From assembly GCF_013299175.1 (NCBI RefSeq), contig NZ_JAAFKF010000031.1, positions 1 to 38,170 on the forward strand: a stretch of 38,170 nucleotides of DNA, read 5' to 3'. Under the pieces are notes generated by a model, which made no database searches, was not told the DNA's origin, and was given only the letters and a program-made list of their open reading frames with translations. Made by a program: the position numbers and the translations under genes. Below are positions 1-9,390 of the stretch, piece after piece; position 1 is the first letter of the stretch, and each line of letters starts with the position of its first letter. Source of the DNA: Sphaerotilus sp. GTDB taxonomy: Bacteria > Pseudomonadota > Gammaproteobacteria > Burkholderiales > Burkholderiaceae_C.

Positions 1-117
1 TCAAAGGGAGCGTGAGGCGTGCAGTGTAAGAAGTTCGGCGAGGAACGTTCGTCAGCGCGCTGTAGCACAGGCAGAGTACCGTTTGCACTCCCCTGTCCAT
101 TCCTGGAGGAAGACACC

Positions 118-1299
118 ATGACCCGCGAAGTATTCATCGTCAGCGCCGCCCGTTCGGCCATCGGCACCTACGGCGGCACGCTCAAGGACACGCCACTGGT
201 CGATCTGGCCACCACCATCGTCAAGGCCGCCCTGGAGCGCAGCGGCGTGCCAGCGGACGCCGTCGGCCACCTGGCGATGGGCACGGTCGTCACCACCGAG
301 CCGCGCGACTGCTACCTGAGCCGCGTGGCCGCCGTGAACGCCGGCTGCCCGCAGGAAACGCCTGCCTTCAACGTGAATCGCCTGTGCGGCTCGGGCCTGC
401 AGGCGATCATCTCGTCGGCACAAGCCATCCTGCTGGGCGACTGCGAAGTGGCGATCGGCGCCGGCGCCGAGAACATGAGCCGCGGCGCCTACCTGCTGCC
501 GACCAACCGCTGGGGCGCGCGCATGGGCGACACGCAGGTCATCGACCTGATGCTCGGCGCGCTGCACGATCCCTTCCACAAGATCCACATGGGCATCACG
601 GCCGAGAACGTGGCCGAAAAGTACGGCATCACGCGCGAGATGATGGACGCGCTGACCGTCGAGAGCCACCGCCGTGCGGCGCAAGCCATCGCCGAAGGCC
701 GCTTCACCAGCCAGATCGTGCCGATCGAGATCAAGACACGCAAGGGCATGGTCCCGTTCCTGATCGACGAACACGTCAAGGCCGACACCACGATGGAGAG
801 CCTGGCCAGGATGCGGCCGGCATTCAAGAAGGACGGCATGGTCACGGCCGGCAATGCGTCGGGCATCAACGACGGCGCGGGGGCGGTCGTGCTGGCCAGC
901 GCCGAAGCGGTCAAGGCGCATGGCCTGACGCCGATCGCTCGCCTGGTGAGCTACGCACACGCGGGTGTGGATCCGACCCTCATGGGCATCGGCCCGGTGC
1001 CCTCGACCCGCATCGCGCTGAAGCGGGCCGGCCTGTCGATCGGTGACATGGACGTGATCGAGGCCAACGAAGCCTTCGCGGCACAAGCCTGCGCCGTCTC
1101 GAAGGAACTCGACCTCGACCCCGCCAAGGTCAACCCGAACGGCTCGGGCATCTCGCTGGGCCACCCCATCGGCGGCACCGGCGCGATCATCACGACCAAG
1201 GCGCTGTACGAGTTGCAGCGCATCCAGGGCCGCTACGCGCTGGCCACCATGTGCATCGGCGGTGGCCAGGGCATCGCGGCGGTCTTCGAACGCTGCTGA
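118..1299 (+). CDS. bktB: Beta-ketothiolase (acetyl-CoA C-acyltransferase), BktB type
   Basis: A 393-residue thiolase that condenses or cleaves 3-ketoacyl-CoA in the cytoplasm. The family feeds polyhydroxyalkanoate synthesis and fatty acid turnover. Visible catalytic features are the nucleophile Cys90 in NRLCGSGLQ, the NEAFAAQA motif, His349 in GHPIGGTGA and Cys379 in CIGGGQG. The length is normal for the family (about 393). I chose ATG 118 because GGAGGA lies at 105-110, seven bases upstream, and the protein then starts MTREVFIVSAAR like known thiolases; the frame stays open further upstream but without conserved sequence. It resembles remembered Ralstonia BktB more than PhaA, but I cannot separate these by inspection alone. 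No phaB or phaC is adjacent. Confidence 0.93.
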   Translation: MTREVFIVSAARSAIGTYGGTLKDTPLVDLATTIVKAALERSGVPADAVGHLAMGTVVTTEPRDCYLSRVAAVNAGCPQETPAFNVNRLCGSGLQAIISSAQAILLGDCEVAIGAGAENMSRGAYLLPTNRWGARMGDTQVIDLMLGALHDPFHKIHMGITAENVAEKYGITREMMDALTVESHRRAAQAIAEGRFTSQIVPIEIKTRKGMVPFLIDEHVKADTTMESLARMRPAFKKDGMVTAGNASGINDGAGAVVLASAEAVKAHGLTPIARLVSYAHAGVDPTLMGIGPVPSTRIALKRAGLSIGDMDVIEANEAFAAQACAVSKELDLDPAKVNPNGSGISLGHPIGGTGAIITTKALYELQRIQGRYALATMCIGGGQGIAAVFERC

Positions 1300-1314
1300 T
1301 CGGTGGAGGGCGGC

Positions 1315-1578
1315 TCAGTTGTACTTGGCGCCGCCCGCGATCTGCTGGGCATGCAGCGCCGCCGCACGCAGGTCGGCGGCATACGAGGGCTGGGTGGCCT
1401 CGTAGCTGTTGGCCCATTCGATCAGCTCTTCGGGTGTGCGTGGCTCATAGGGCTGGCCAGCTTCCGCGATGCGGACAGACAGCTTGTGCAGGGCGTCGGC
1501 CATGGCATCGACGAGGAACACCGCGAACGAACGGGCGGTGGTGGTGGTATTGACTGCAGGAACGAGAACCATTGACAT
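1315..1578 (-). CDS. Conserved-looking small protein of unknown function (87 aa)
   Basis: I do not recognise this 87-residue protein. It starts MSMVLVPAVNTTTT, has a short apolar stretch near residues 16-30, and ends in a hydrophilic, probably helical region containing PYEPRTPEELIEWANSYEAT. A good ribosome site (AAGGAG, complement of 1585-1590) lies six bases before the ATG, which argues that it is expressed. It is divergent from the LysR gene at 1699 and tail to tail with the thiolase, 15 bases apart. The shared upstream region holds two AGGGTTAACCCT-like palindromes, so the LysR protein may control it. There is no signal peptide and no cysteine. Confidence 0.65.
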   Translation of the reverse strand: MSMVLVPAVNTTTTARSFAVFLVDAMADALHKLSVRIAEAGQPYEPRTPEELIEWANSYEATQPSYAADLRAAALHAQQIAGGAKYN

Positions 1579-1590
1579 CTGAAACTCCTT

Positions 1591-1630
1591 AGGGTTAACC
1601 CTTGGTGAAGCGGAGTATGGGGTAAACCCT
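1591..1630. promoter_or_regulatory. Two AGGGTTAACCCT-like palindromes in tandem
   Basis: A perfect 12-base palindrome AGGGTTAACCCT at 1591-1602 is followed by the near-palindrome GGGTAAACCCT at 1620-1630. Centres are about 28 bases apart, between the divergent 87-residue gene and the LysR gene. The spacing and repetition look like a tandem operator for a dimeric regulator. The first copy lies directly upstream of the small gene's ribosome site, where binding would block transcription. Which protein binds is unknown. Confidence 0.5.
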
Positions 1631-1649
1631 AGATATGCTGTTAGCTCGT

Positions 1650-1680
1650 TTCATGAATCCTTGTTATACGATTCATGAAT
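1650..1680. promoter_or_regulatory. Paired TTCATGAA palindromes before the LysR gene
   Basis: TTCATGAA at 1650-1657 and ATTCATGAAT at 1671-1680 are each perfect palindromes. Their centres are 22 bases apart, about two helical turns. The second contains an in-frame ATG (1675) that could be mistaken for the LysR start. LysR proteins usually bind dyads just upstream of their own gene, so this is a candidate autoregulatory site. No binding data are available. Confidence 0.45.
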
Positions 1681-1698
1681 GGATTGGCGCATGCACAC

Positions 1699-2649
1699 AT
1701 GAACTTCCGCACCCTCGACCTCAACCTGCTGCGGGTCTTCGACAGCGTGATGGCCGAGCGCAACCTCACCCGCGCCGCCGACCACCTGGCCATGACGCAG
1801 CCTGCCGTGAGCAACGCGCTGCGCCGGCTCAAGGACGCCGTGGGCGAGACGCTGTTCACCCGCGCGGCGTTCGGCGTGGTGCCGACCGCGCGCGCCGACG
1901 CCCTCTGGCCCGAGGTCCGCACGGCGCTGGCGCAACTGCGGCACGTCTTCGAGCCGACCGACTACGACCCCGTCCACCAGCCGCGCACCTTCGCGCTGGC
2001 AATGGCGGACGCGGCCTCGGCGCTGCTGCTGCCGCCACTGGTGCGGCGCCTGCAGGAACAGCGGGTACTGGCCGATCTGCGCGTGCTGCCGCTGACCACC
2101 CGCGACCCGGCGCCGCTGCTCGACCGCGGCGAGGCGGATCTGGCCATCGGGCATTTTCCGGAGCTGGTCTCGCGCCAGGTCACGCTCGGCGCCAACGCCC
2201 CGCTGCGCCACCACCGGCTCGACGAAAGCGAACACGTCTGCGTGATGCGGCGCGGCCATCCGCTGGAGGCGGCCGAGCTGACGCTGGAGGACTACTGCGC
2301 CGCCGAACACCTGCTGGTCAGTTTCTCGGGCCGGGCACATGGGCAGGTGGACGAGGCGCTGGCCGGGCTGGGTCTGCAGCGCCGGGTGGTGCTGGCGGTG
2401 AACCAGTACTTCACCGCCGGCCGGGTCGTGGCGCAGACCGACCTGCTGACCGTGATGCCGCGGGCCTTTCTGGCGGTCACGGGGGCGGCGGACGATCTGG
2501 TGTGCCGGCCGTTGCCGGTGCAGTTGCCGCCGCTGCAGTTGCAAATGGTGTGGCACCGGCGGCATGACATCGACCCGGCGCACCGGTGGCTCCACGGACG
2601 GGTCATTGCCGCCAGCTCCAGCCCCCTTGCACACAGTCCTTCGCACTGA
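1699..2649 (+). CDS. LysR-family transcriptional regulator
   Basis: A 316-residue LysR-type regulator. The winged helix-turn-helix fills residues 1-65 (MNFRTLDLNLLRVFDSVM, then NLTRAADHLAMTQPAVSNALRRL), followed by a substrate-binding-like effector domain from about residue 90. The DLNLLRVFDSV start resembles the NodD/SyrM/LeuO branch that often responds to aromatic or small organic ligands; the real ligand cannot be read from the sequence. ATG 1699 is preferred over in-frame ATG 1675 because the conserved family sequence begins there and 1675 sits inside a palindrome; neither has a clear ribosome site. It is divergent from the 87-residue gene and 12 bases ahead of the transglycosylase gene. 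Confidence 0.9.
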   Translation: MNFRTLDLNLLRVFDSVMAERNLTRAADHLAMTQPAVSNALRRLKDAVGETLFTRAAFGVVPTARADALWPEVRTALAQLRHVFEPTDYDPVHQPRTFALAMADAASALLLPPLVRRLQEQRVLADLRVLPLTTRDPAPLLDRGEADLAIGHFPELVSRQVTLGANAPLRHHRLDESEHVCVMRRGHPLEAAELTLEDYCAAEHLLVSFSGRAHGQVDEALAGLGLQRRVVLAVNQYFTAGRVVAQTDLLTVMPRAFLAVTGAADDLVCRPLPVQLPPLQLQMVWHRRHDIDPAHRWLHGRVIAASSSPLAHSPSH

Positions 2650-2661
2650 AAGAGCCACCCC

Positions 2662-3945
2662 ATGCCCCTGTTACAGCTCCAGCAGCTCCCGCAGCTCCTG
2701 CGCTTCACCGCCCCGGCGCTGGCCCTGGCCTGTTCGACCGCGTTCGCGCAGGCCGCCCAGACGGACGAGTTCTCCCGCTGCCTCGCCGACCTGAAACCCG
2801 CCGCGCTGGCCGCCGGTGTGCGCGGCGACACCTACGACCGCCACACCCAGGGGCTGGCGGCCGACCTGACCGTGATCGACAAGCTCAACGTCCAGCCCGA
2901 GTTCAAGACACCGGTCTGGGACTACCTCGCCGGGCTGGTGGACGACGAACGGGTCGAACAAGGCCGCGCCCTGCTGACCCGGCACGCCGCCGTGCTCGCC
3001 CAGGTGCAGCAGCGTTACGGCGTCGATCCGGAGACGGTCGTGGCAGTCTGGGGCGTGGAGAGCAACTTCGGGCAGACCTTCGGCAAGTACCCGCTGGTGC
3101 AGGCGCTGGGCACGCTGTCGTGCCTCGGGCGGCGGCAGGGGTATTTCCGCGGCGAGCTGTTCGCCACGCTGCGCATCCTGCAAGCCGGCCACATCGCGCC
3201 GGAACGGCTGGTCGGCTCGTGGGCCGGCGCTTTCGGACACACGCAGTTCATGCCCAGCACCTTCGAGCGGCTGGCGGTGGATTTCGACGGTGACGGCAAG
3301 CGTGACCTAATGGACAGCGTGCCGGATGCGCTGGCTTCGACCGCGAACTTCCTCGCCAAGGCGGGCTGGCAGGGCGATCGGATGTGGGGTTGGGAGGTGC
3401 GGCTGCCGGCGGGGTTTTCAGTGGCGGGACAGGGCCGCAAGAACCGGCAGCCACTGACCGCCTGGACCGCCGCCGGGCTGCGGCTCGCGGATGGCAGCCC
3501 CTTGCCGGCCGGCGCAGAAACCGCAGGGCTGGTGACGCTGGCGGGGGCGACCGGGCCGGCCTTCCTGGTGACGCGCAACTTCGACGCGCTCTACAGCTAC
3601 AACGCCGCCGAGAGCTACGGGCTGGCGATCGCGCACCTGTCGGACCGGTTGCGCGGCGGCGGGCCGTTCGCGACGCCGTGGCCGACCGATGACGCTGGTC
3701 TGTCGCGGGCCGAGCGCCGCGAGGTGCAGACGCTGCTGTCGGCGCGCGGCCACGACATCGGCGAGGTGGACGGCATGCTCGGCGACCGCAGCAAGACCGC
3801 GGTGCGCGCCGAGCAGACCCGCCTCGGCCACGAGGTCAACGGGCGGGCGGGTCAGCGGCTGTTGCGGGCACTGCGGGCCGAGGCGCCGGCAGCGCCACAG
3901 CCGGTCACGCCTTCTTCTTCGAGCGATCCGGCACCACGGTCGTGA
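2662..3945 (+). CDS. MltB-type lytic murein transglycosylase with peptidoglycan-binding domain
   Basis: A 427-residue periplasmic enzyme that cleaves the MurNAc-GlcNAc bond of peptidoglycan and leaves 1,6-anhydro ends (family 3, SLT_2 fold). A signal peptide spans about residues 1-31 (ALACSTAFAQA). The catalytic domain covers about 35-320, with the proposed catalytic Glu133 in VWGVESNFG and the family pattern GAFGHTQFMPSTF. A peptidoglycan-binding-1 domain follows at about 345-400 (LLSARGHDIGEVDGMLGDRSKTAVR). I see no lipobox cysteine, so it is soluble rather than a lipoprotein like E. coli MltB. Its product is what the AmpG-type permease at 14077-15729 imports. The last 41 bases overlap the small gene on the opposite strand. 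Confidence 0.92.
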   Translation: MPLLQLQQLPQLLRFTAPALALACSTAFAQAAQTDEFSRCLADLKPAALAAGVRGDTYDRHTQGLAADLTVIDKLNVQPEFKTPVWDYLAGLVDDERVEQGRALLTRHAAVLAQVQQRYGVDPETVVAVWGVESNFGQTFGKYPLVQALGTLSCLGRRQGYFRGELFATLRILQAGHIAPERLVGSWAGAFGHTQFMPSTFERLAVDFDGDGKRDLMDSVPDALASTANFLAKAGWQGDRMWGWEVRLPAGFSVAGQGRKNRQPLTAWTAAGLRLADGSPLPAGAETAGLVTLAGATGPAFLVTRNFDALYSYNAAESYGLAIAHLSDRLRGGGPFATPWPTDDAGLSRAERREVQTLLSARGHDIGEVDGMLGDRSKTAVRAEQTRLGHEVNGRAGQRLLRALRAEAPAAPQPVTPSSSSDPAPRS

Positions 3946-4042
3946 CCGTCGGACGCACCGGGTCCAGGGACATCGGCTTCGGGGGCGATGTGTCCTTCTT
4001 CGGTTTCTTGACTTCCTTGCTGCTGCGCTGGCCTTTGGGCAT
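3905..4042 (-). CDS. Small basic conserved protein, 45 aa
   Basis: A 45-residue ORF starting MPKGQRSSKEVKKPKKDTSP and ending TTVVPDRSKKKA. It is rich in Lys, Pro and Ser, has no membrane segment, and is probably disordered. GGAG (complement of 4049-4052) lies six bases before the ATG. From memory, nearly identical short proteins with KGQRS.KE.KKPKKD and TVVPDRSKKK occur in many Burkholderiales, which makes a real gene much more likely than chance. Its function is unknown; basic composition suggests nucleic-acid or ribosome contact, but this is only inference. Its 3' end overlaps the transglycosylase gene by 41 bases on the other strand. Confidence 0.75.
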   Translation of the reverse strand: MPKGQRSSKEVKKPKKDTSPPKPMSLDPVRPTVTTVVPDRSKKKA

Positions 4043-4116
4043 GGTGATCTCCGTTCGATACAGGGTGGGGTTCATGGCGCGGCGGTGTGCCGGTCATGGG
4101 GATATCCTACGCTGCC

Positions 4117-4470
4117 ATGCCGTCCAAAGCACTCACCACTGCGCTCCATGAAGCCCGCCTCCTCGGCGCCGACCGCCCGTGGACACCGCCCACCCCCGCC
4201 ACCGAGTCCGAAGCCGCGTGCCTGCTGGCGCTGCTGGCGGCCGAGCCGGCGTGGCCACCCGGCGAGATCGAGGTCCAGCCCGACGGCGCCATCCAGCTCG
4301 ACTGGGACGCGGGCGAGCGCGGCTGGGTCACGCTGTCGGTGAACGGCCATGCCACGCTGACCCACAGCGCGGTGATCGACGGCGACGAGTACACGCTGGC
4401 GGAACCCTGGGATGGCCGGGCCCTCACCGACTGGGCCGCCGAGGTGCTGCGGCGCTTGTGGCGCGCGTAG
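4117..4470 (+). CDS. Protein of unknown function upstream of the RIO kinase gene
   Basis: A 117-residue acidic protein that I do not recognise. The middle and C-terminal part (PGEIEVQPDGAIQLDWDAGERGWVTLSVNGHATLTHSAVIDGDEYTLAEPW) reads as a small beta-sheet domain, and the tail (LTDWAAEVLRRLWRA) as an amphipathic helix. No signal peptide or cysteine cluster near a metal site is seen. The start is uncertain: in-frame GTG 4087, ATG 4096 and ATG 4117 all lack a good ribosome site, and 4117 was chosen as the beginning of protein-like composition. It ends 14 bases before the kinase start codon, so the two are probably co-transcribed and may act together. Confidence 0.6.
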   Translation: MPSKALTTALHEARLLGADRPWTPPTPATESEAACLLALLAAEPAWPPGEIEVQPDGAIQLDWDAGERGWVTLSVNGHATLTHSAVIDGDEYTLAEPWDGRALTDWAAEVLRRLWRA

Positions 4471-4484
4471 CGCAAAATCCACCG

Positions 4485-5348
4485 ATGAAAACACCCAGCA
4501 GACTACAGACACTGGTCGAGGAAGGACTCATCGACACGGTCGTGCGCCAGTTGATGAGCGGCAAGGAAGCCACCGTCTATGTCGTGCGCAGTGGCGACGA
4601 GACGCGCTGCGCCAAGGTCTACAAGGAAGCGACCAACCGCAGCTTCCGGCAGGCCGTGGACTACACCGAAAACCGCAAGGTCAAGAACACCCGCCAGGCC
4701 CGCGCCATGGCCAAGGGCACCCGCTTCGGCCGCGAAGCCACGGAAGCGGCGTGGCAAAGCGCCGAGGTCGATGCGCTCTACCGGCTCGCCGCCGCGGGCG
4801 TGCGCGTGCCCAGGCCGCACCTGTTCCTGGACGGCGTGCTGCTGATGGAGCTGGTCACGGACGCCAACGGCGACGCCGCCCCGCGCCTCAACGATGTCGA
4901 GTTCACCCCCGTGGACGCCCGCCGCCACCACGCCACGCTGATCGCCGAGGTGGTGCGGATGCTCTGCGGCGCGGGCGTGGTGCATGGCGACTTGTCGGAG
5001 TTCAACATCCTGCTGGGGGAGGACGGGCCGGTGATCATCGACCTGCCGCAGGCGGTGGACGCCGCGGGCAACAACCACGCCAAGCGGATGCTCCTGCGCG
5101 ATGTGGAGAACCTGCGCAACTTCTTCGGCCGCTTCGCCCCGGAACTGCTGCGCAGCGACTACGGGCACGAACTCTGGGCGCTGTACGAGCGCGGCCTGCT
5201 GCACACCGAGACGCCGCTGACGGGGCGCTTTGTCCATGCCCGCGGGCCGGTGGATGTGCGCAGTGTCGTGCGCGAGATCGACGATGCGCGGGACGAGGAC
5301 GCCGCCAAGCGCCTGCGCCTGTCCGGCAACCACCTGCCAAGAAATTGA
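4485..5348 (+). CDS. RIO-type serine protein kinase
   Basis: A 287-residue RIO-family atypical kinase. Visible elements are the flexible phosphate-binding loop SGKEATVYVV (25-34), the ATP-anchoring Lys44 in CAKVYK, the catalytic HGDLSEFN with Asp169 and Asn174, and the metal-binding Asp186 in IIDLPQAVD. These match RIO1-like proteins, whose archaeal and eukaryotic members act in ribosome maturation. Bacterial members are less studied and their substrates are unknown. All active-site residues are present, so it should be catalytically competent. ATG 4485 gives MKTPSRLQTLVEEGLID, a typical RIO N-terminus. The gene lies 14 bases after the unknown gene at 4117-4470. Confidence 0.88.
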   Translation: MKTPSRLQTLVEEGLIDTVVRQLMSGKEATVYVVRSGDETRCAKVYKEATNRSFRQAVDYTENRKVKNTRQARAMAKGTRFGREATEAAWQSAEVDALYRLAAAGVRVPRPHLFLDGVLLMELVTDANGDAAPRLNDVEFTPVDARRHHATLIAEVVRMLCGAGVVHGDLSEFNILLGEDGPVIIDLPQAVDAAGNNHAKRMLLRDVENLRNFFGRFAPELLRSDYGHELWALYERGLLHTETPLTGRFVHARGPVDVRSVVREIDDARDEDAAKRLRLSGNHLPRN

Positions 5349-5427
5349 ACGCCCTCGTCAACCGGCGTGCGCAGGCTGCGTTAGAGGTGACATGCACGTA
5401 CTTCCGTGCAGTTACCCGGAGTTCACA

Positions 5428-5832
5428 GTGAAAAAAGCGTTGTTCATGCTCGTGGCAGGCAGTGTTCTGGCTGGTTCCGTCTTTGCACAGGCCGCTGCAC
5501 CCGCAGCCACCGCCGTGACCAAGGCCGCTGCCGCACTGCCGGCTGCCGCGTCGGCGGTCAAGTCGGTGGCCGCCGATGTGAAGGCCGTGGTCGCGCCGCC
5601 TGCAGCATCGACTGCCGCTCCGGCCGCTGCACCGGCACCCGCTGCACCCGCCAAGACCGCTGCCGCACAACCTGCCGTCGGCGGTGGTGCAGGCAAGGTC
5701 TGGGTCAATGGCAAGGTCTACCACTGCGAAGGCACGAAGTACTACGGCAAGACCAAGGCTGGCGCCTACATGACCGAAACCGAAGCCAAGGCCAAGGGTG
5801 CGCACGTCGTCAAGGGCCAGGTCTGTAAGTAA
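5428..5832 (+). CDS. Secreted Ala/Pro-rich protein with a small C-terminal YHC domain
   Basis: A 134-residue exported protein. A GTG start at 5428 is chosen because GGAG (5418-5421) is six bases upstream and a clean signal peptide follows (KKALFMLVAGSVLAGSVFAQA, cut near residue 22). Residues 23-90 are a low-complexity Ala/Pro/Val/Lys linker. The last 45 residues form a conserved-looking unit with VWVNGKVYHCEGTKYYGKTK, YMTETEAKAKG and a final Cys. From memory, this YHC-GxxYYGKTK-YMxExEAKAxG pattern occurs at the ends of several small periplasmic proteins in Burkholderiales; its function is not known to me. The two cysteines may form a disulfide. A strong terminator follows. Confidence 0.8.
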   Translation: MKKALFMLVAGSVLAGSVFAQAAAPAATAVTKAAAALPAAASAVKSVAADVKAVVAPPAASTAAPAAAPAPAAPAKTAAAQPAVGGGAGKVWVNGKVYHCEGTKYYGKTKAGAYMTETEAKAKGAHVVKGQVCK

Positions 5833-5867
5833 CTGGCCCAGCGAACACCGGCCGCAAGGTCCACAAG

Positions 5868-5900
5868 AGGCGATGGCACGCAGCCATCGCCTATTTTTTT
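5868..5900 (+). terminator. Rho-independent terminator after the Ala-rich protein gene
   Basis: A perfect 10-base stem AGGCGATGGC (5868-5877) and GCCATCGCCT (5883-5892) encloses a five-base loop and is followed by a run of seven T (5894-5900). It ends transcription on the plus strand 36 bases after the preceding stop codon. The end of the helicase gene on the minus strand falls inside the right arm. Confidence 0.93.
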
Positions 5901-7156
5901 GCCTGTGGATCCACTGCTGCCGCCGCTGCACGCAGCTTGTCCTTCTTGCTCATGCGGTGGCCCTTGATGCCACCCGCCGCCTGGTCGGGCGTGGCCGTCT
6001 CGACCTGCTCGTAGCCGGGAATCTGCTCCCGCGGCACGCGCCGCCCCTGGCGCTTCTCGATGAGCCGGAAATGCGACTCGGTCGCTGCCGTGATGAAGCT
6101 CACTGCCGTGCCCGGCTCGCCGGCGCGGCCGGTGCGGCCAACGCGGTGGGTGTAGTCGTCGGCCGAGCGCGGCAGGTCGAAGTTGACCACCGCCGGCAGC
6201 CGCGCAATGTCGATCCCGCGCGCCGCCAGATCCGTCACCACCAGCACCTGCACCCGCCCGTCGCGGAATGCGGTCAGCACCTCGGCGCGCGTGCCCTGGC
6301 TCAGTTCGCCGTGCAGCGCCGCAGCGTGCAGCCCCTCGCGGCCCAGCTTGTGCGCGAGCAGCTCGGTGGCGTAGCGGGTCGCGACGAACACCAGCACGCG
6401 GTCCCAGCCACCTTCCTTGATGAGATACCGCAGCACACCCGTGCGCCGGCCGGCGTCCAGGGCAATGGCCCGCTCCACGATGTCGGGGTGAACGTCGTCG
6501 CCACCGTCCTCGGCCAGCGATGCACCGATGTCGATGCGCGTTGGCTCCCGCAGCAGCGCGTCGGCCAGCGCCTGCACCGTTTCCGGGAAGGTCGCCGAGA
6601 ACAGCAGGTTCTGCCGTTTGGCGGGCAGCAGCGCCAGCACGCGGTTCAGCTCGTCCGCGAACCCCAGGTCGAGCAGCCGATCCGCCTCGTCGAGCACCAG
6701 CGTGCTGATCGCATCCAGCCGCAGCGCGTTGTGGTCCACCAGATCGAGCAGCCGGCCGGGCGTGGCGACGACGATCTCCGTGCCACCGCGCAGACCCATC
6801 ATCTGCGGATTGATCGACACCCCGCCGAACAGGACAGCCACCCGTGGCGGGTCCGGCAGCATCCGGGCCAGATCGCGCAATACCTCGCCCACCTGGATCG
6901 CCAGCTCGCGGGTCGGCACCAGCACCAGCCCGCGGGGCGAGCGCGGCCACTCGCGGCGCACGTTCATGTCCTGCTGCAGCAGCGGCAGCACGAACGCCAG
7001 CGTCTTGCCCGAGCCGGTTTGCGCGGCGCCCTGCACATCGGCGCCCGACAAGGCGGCGGGAATGGCCTGGGTCTGGATGGGCGTCGGCGTGGCGAGGCCG
7101 AGTTCGCGGACGGCGCGGACCAGTGCCGGGTTCAGGCCAAGGGAAGCGAATGACAT
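5891..7156 (-). CDS. rhlE: DEAD-box RNA helicase, RhlE type
   Basis: A 421-residue ATP-dependent RNA helicase for unwinding structured RNA in ribosome assembly or mRNA decay. Motifs in order: Q motif PTPIQTQAIP (24-33), motif I AQTGSGKT (45-52), PTREL (81-85), TPGR (132-135), DEAD (156-159), SAT (187-189), then ARGIDIARLP and HRVGRTGRAG in the second RecA domain. The C-terminal extension is short and Lys-rich, ending MSKKDKLRAAAAAVDPQAKK, a plausible RNA-binding tail. The FASLGL start is typical of RhlE. Several paralogues are usual in this order, so the exact symbol is provisional. It is 30 bases downstream of the BMP protein gene on the same strand. Confidence 0.92.
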   Translation of the reverse strand: MSFASLGLNPALVRAVRELGLATPTPIQTQAIPAALSGADVQGAAQTGSGKTLAFVLPLLQQDMNVRREWPRSPRGLVLVPTRELAIQVGEVLRDLARMLPDPPRVAVLFGGVSINPQMMGLRGGTEIVVATPGRLLDLVDHNALRLDAISTLVLDEADRLLDLGFADELNRVLALLPAKRQNLLFSATFPETVQALADALLREPTRIDIGASLAEDGGDDVHPDIVERAIALDAGRRTGVLRYLIKEGGWDRVLVFVATRYATELLAHKLGREGLHAAALHGELSQGTRAEVLTAFRDGRVQVLVVTDLAARGIDIARLPAVVNFDLPRSADDYTHRVGRTGRAGEPGTAVSFITAATESHFRLIEKRQGRRVPREQIPGYEQVETATPDQAAGGIKGHRMSKKDKLRAAAAAVDPQAKK

Positions 7157-7186
7157 GGAGGTCCAGAGAGTGAGGGGTGCATTGTC

Positions 7187-9350
<2,164 letters not shown>

Positions 9351-9390
9351 TCACAGACCGCCCACCCGACCGCCCGCAGGCGCTCCCACC

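Noticed and set aside
52-1164. A long open frame on the minus strand opposite the thiolase gene
   Set aside because: It is Arg/His/Asp-rich shadow sequence of a GC-rich gene; the plus-strand frame encodes a full thiolase.
1308-1336. GGGCGGC/GCCGCCC inverted repeat as a terminator after the thiolase gene
   Set aside because: Fifteen-base loop, no T tract, and it lies within the end of the small minus-strand gene.
1675-1698. ATG 1675 as start of the LysR gene
   Set aside because: It falls inside a palindrome and has no ribosome site; the conserved sequence starts at 1699. It is still possible.
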